Shown here piece after piece: positions 4,820 to 5,719 of a stretch of 5,719 nucleotides of DNA. Made by a program: the position numbers and the translations under genes. Source of the stretch: Methanothrix sp. (GTDB taxonomy: Archaea; Halobacteriota; Methanosarcinia; Methanotrichales; Methanotrichaceae); assembly GCA_028688535.1 (NCBI GenBank), contig JAQTXY010000145.1, positions 1-5,719 on the forward strand, written 5' to 3'. The number at the start of each line of letters is the position of its first letter. Position 1 is the stretch's first letter. The notes beneath the pieces were generated by a model, which saw nothing but the letters and a program-made list of their open reading frames with translations, did no database searches and was not told the DNA's origin.

Positions 4820-5719
4820 CTATCTCGCCTCCCTATGTCTCTCCACTGTTAAATTGACTCGATTTATGGCCGCAGGACAGGTTAGATGGCAGCGTCCACA
4901 GCCCACGCATCCGGGAAGACCTGTGATCTCTGGGATGTCCTCGAACTTGTCCTGATACCAGTGATGCAGTCGCTCTCCCGGCGTGCGCCTAGGATTGGCC
5001 CCACCAGTCAGGCGGGAAAATCCGGACAAGAGGCAGGAATCCCGGCAGCGCAGCCTCTCCCCATCAGGAACGCCTAGGTCCAGAATATTGAAGCAGTGGC
5101 AGACAGGGCAGACGAAGGTACATCCTCCACATCCTAAGCACTCCTGGCCCAGTGCCTCCCAGTCCGCTCTTTGCATGGCCTTCTTGATTTGAGCGCAAGA
5201 TCGGTCCTGCGACATGGCCTCTCTTGCCTTCTGCAAGAGCCTGGCCTTCTCTTGAAGATGCGCTGATTGTGCGCTCTGCAGGAGATTTGCACCGGCATTC
5301 AGAATCAGAATTCCAGCTGGCGTCTCGGTCTCGCATAAAAATCCCCCCCCAATATCGGTGAGCTCTATATCGCAGGGATCTTTTACCCCCGGTCCTGCTG
5401 CAAACGCAGTGCAGAAGCACTCTTTCCCGGGTGCAGTGCAGTTTTGCACTACCAAGGCTGTGGCCCTTCGGCGGCGAAAGTAAGCCTGGTCAGGAGGCTG
5501 CTCTCCAAAGATTTTATCCAGCAGCGTTATGGCGTGCAGATCGCATGGCCGGATGGCAAACAGCAGTCGGGGATGGATTTGCTCCTCATCGAAGGTGTAA
5601 CGCCCCTCTTCCTGAACATAGCGAAAGAGCACTTCTTTATGGGGGAGCAGGAACTCTGTCGGAGGAGAGAGGGTTCTTGTCTTCAGATCAAGGGTCTGGC
5701 CCTGCCAGGTGGCAAAGAC
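4820..5719 (-). CDS. 4Fe-4S dicluster protein, sulfhydrogenase beta (HydB) / AsrA-like, 5' truncated by window
   Basis: Iron-sulfur electron-transfer subunit that works with the flavoprotein encoded next to it. The frame is open to the window end, so the GTG at 5632 is internal; 299 codons are visible and family members are about 330-350 residues, so little is missing. Family marks, in order, are PPTEFLLPHKEVLFRY (5669-5622), RPCDLHAI with its Cys at 5545, YFRRR, the NCT...CFC cysteines, a first cluster motif CLGCGGCTFVCP (Cys at 5140, 5131, 5122, 5110) with an added CHC, RDSC...GFSRL..GGANPR, and a second cluster motif CVGCGRCHLTCP (Cys at 4909, 4900, 4891, 4879). Two [4Fe-4S] clusters are expected. 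Small departures from the usual motif are RCRDSC for R-x-WDSC and GGAN for GGHN. A run of eight G (5350-5343 on this strand) encodes glycines and is in frame. The promoter lies outside the window. Confidence 0.92.
   Translation of the reverse strand, partial: VFATWQGQTLDLKTRTLSPPTEFLLPHKEVLFRYVQEEGRYTFDEEQIHPRLLFAIRPCDLHAITLLDKIFGEQPPDQAYFRRRRATALVVQNCTAPGKECFCTAFAAGPGVKDPCDIELTDIGGGFLCETETPAGILILNAGANLLQSAQSAHLQEKARLLQKAREAMSQDRSCAQIKKAMQRADWEALGQECLGCGGCTFVCPVCHCFNILDLGVPDGERLRCRDSCLLSGFSRLTGGANPRRTPGERLHHWYQDKFEDIPEITGLPGCVGCGRCHLTCPAAINRVNLTVERHREAR
4828..4833 (-). promoter_or_regulatory. Ribosome binding site inside the upstream gene, for the flavoprotein
   Basis: Minus-strand GGGAGG lies within the last codons of the 4Fe-4S gene, eight bases before the ATG at 4819. 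The upstream TAG (4822-4820) directly precedes that ATG, which favours re-initiation by the same ribosome. Confidence 0.75.
5343..5350. repeat. Homopolymer of eight C (G on the coding strand)
   Basis: The longest single-base run I noticed in the window. It lies within the 4Fe-4S gene and encodes part of DIGGGF. The frame is intact across it. Confidence 0.9.

Noticed and set aside
4311..5420. Other-frame minus-strand and plus-strand open frames across the HydG/HydB-like genes
   Set aside because: They overlap two genes with many diagnostic motifs and carry no recognisable domains of their own.
5630..5632. GTG as the start of the 4Fe-4S protein
   Set aside because: The preceding 29 codons are open and include the family-typical PPTEFLLPHKE stretch, so the real start is beyond the window.

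Overview
The window looks like ordinary chromosome of an archaeon, most likely a methanogen of the Methanosarcinales (a Methanothrix-like organism is my best guess). The reasons are A/T-rich TATA elements about 42-46 bp ahead of start codons, Shine-Dalgarno sites just before those starts, small secreted proteins with no family I can name, and a two-gene iron-sulfur/flavin module of the kind seen in sulfhydrogenases and in anaerobes. The organism assignment is inference; no rRNA or signature methanogenesis gene is present.

Layout. Positions 1-1862 (+) hold the C-terminal two thirds of a type II (P2) cation-pumping P-type ATPase, cut by the window start. After 39 bp comes a small secreted protein (1902-2372, +) whose core resembles a non-catalytic staphylococcal-nuclease-like OB fold, followed by a Tyr/Gly-rich tail. 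Facing it on the minus strand is a 119-residue protein with a CxxC motif (2481-2840). An intergenic region at 2841-2989 carries a symmetrical TATA element that could fire both ways. To its right is an unknown 173-residue protein (2990-3511, +) with a GTG start and no ribosome binding site. A 15-codon reading frame with a better start lies just upstream in another frame and may be its detached N-terminus. A second secreted orphan follows (3592-4017, +), with a strong ribosome binding site and a TATA element inside an inverted repeat.

The last part (4025-5719, minus strand) is a tightly coupled pair. Upstream is a 4Fe-4S dicluster protein of the HydB/AsrA type, cut by the window end. Directly abutting it is an FAD/NAD(P)-binding, [2Fe-2S] protein of the HydG/AsrB type. 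Together they would form an electron-transfer unit between a pyridine nucleotide and an unseen partner. The hydrogenase delta/alpha subunits or sulfite reductase AsrC that normally follow are absent; the next gene is convergent and unrelated.

I see no CRISPR array, transposase, tRNA, rRNA or phage gene. No clearly new multi-gene system is evident. The points most worth a second look are the orphan HydB/HydG-like pair, the altered ion-site residues of the ATPase, the nuclease-fold secreted protein, the possible frameshift near 2970 and the inverted repeats around the promoter at 3523-3562.
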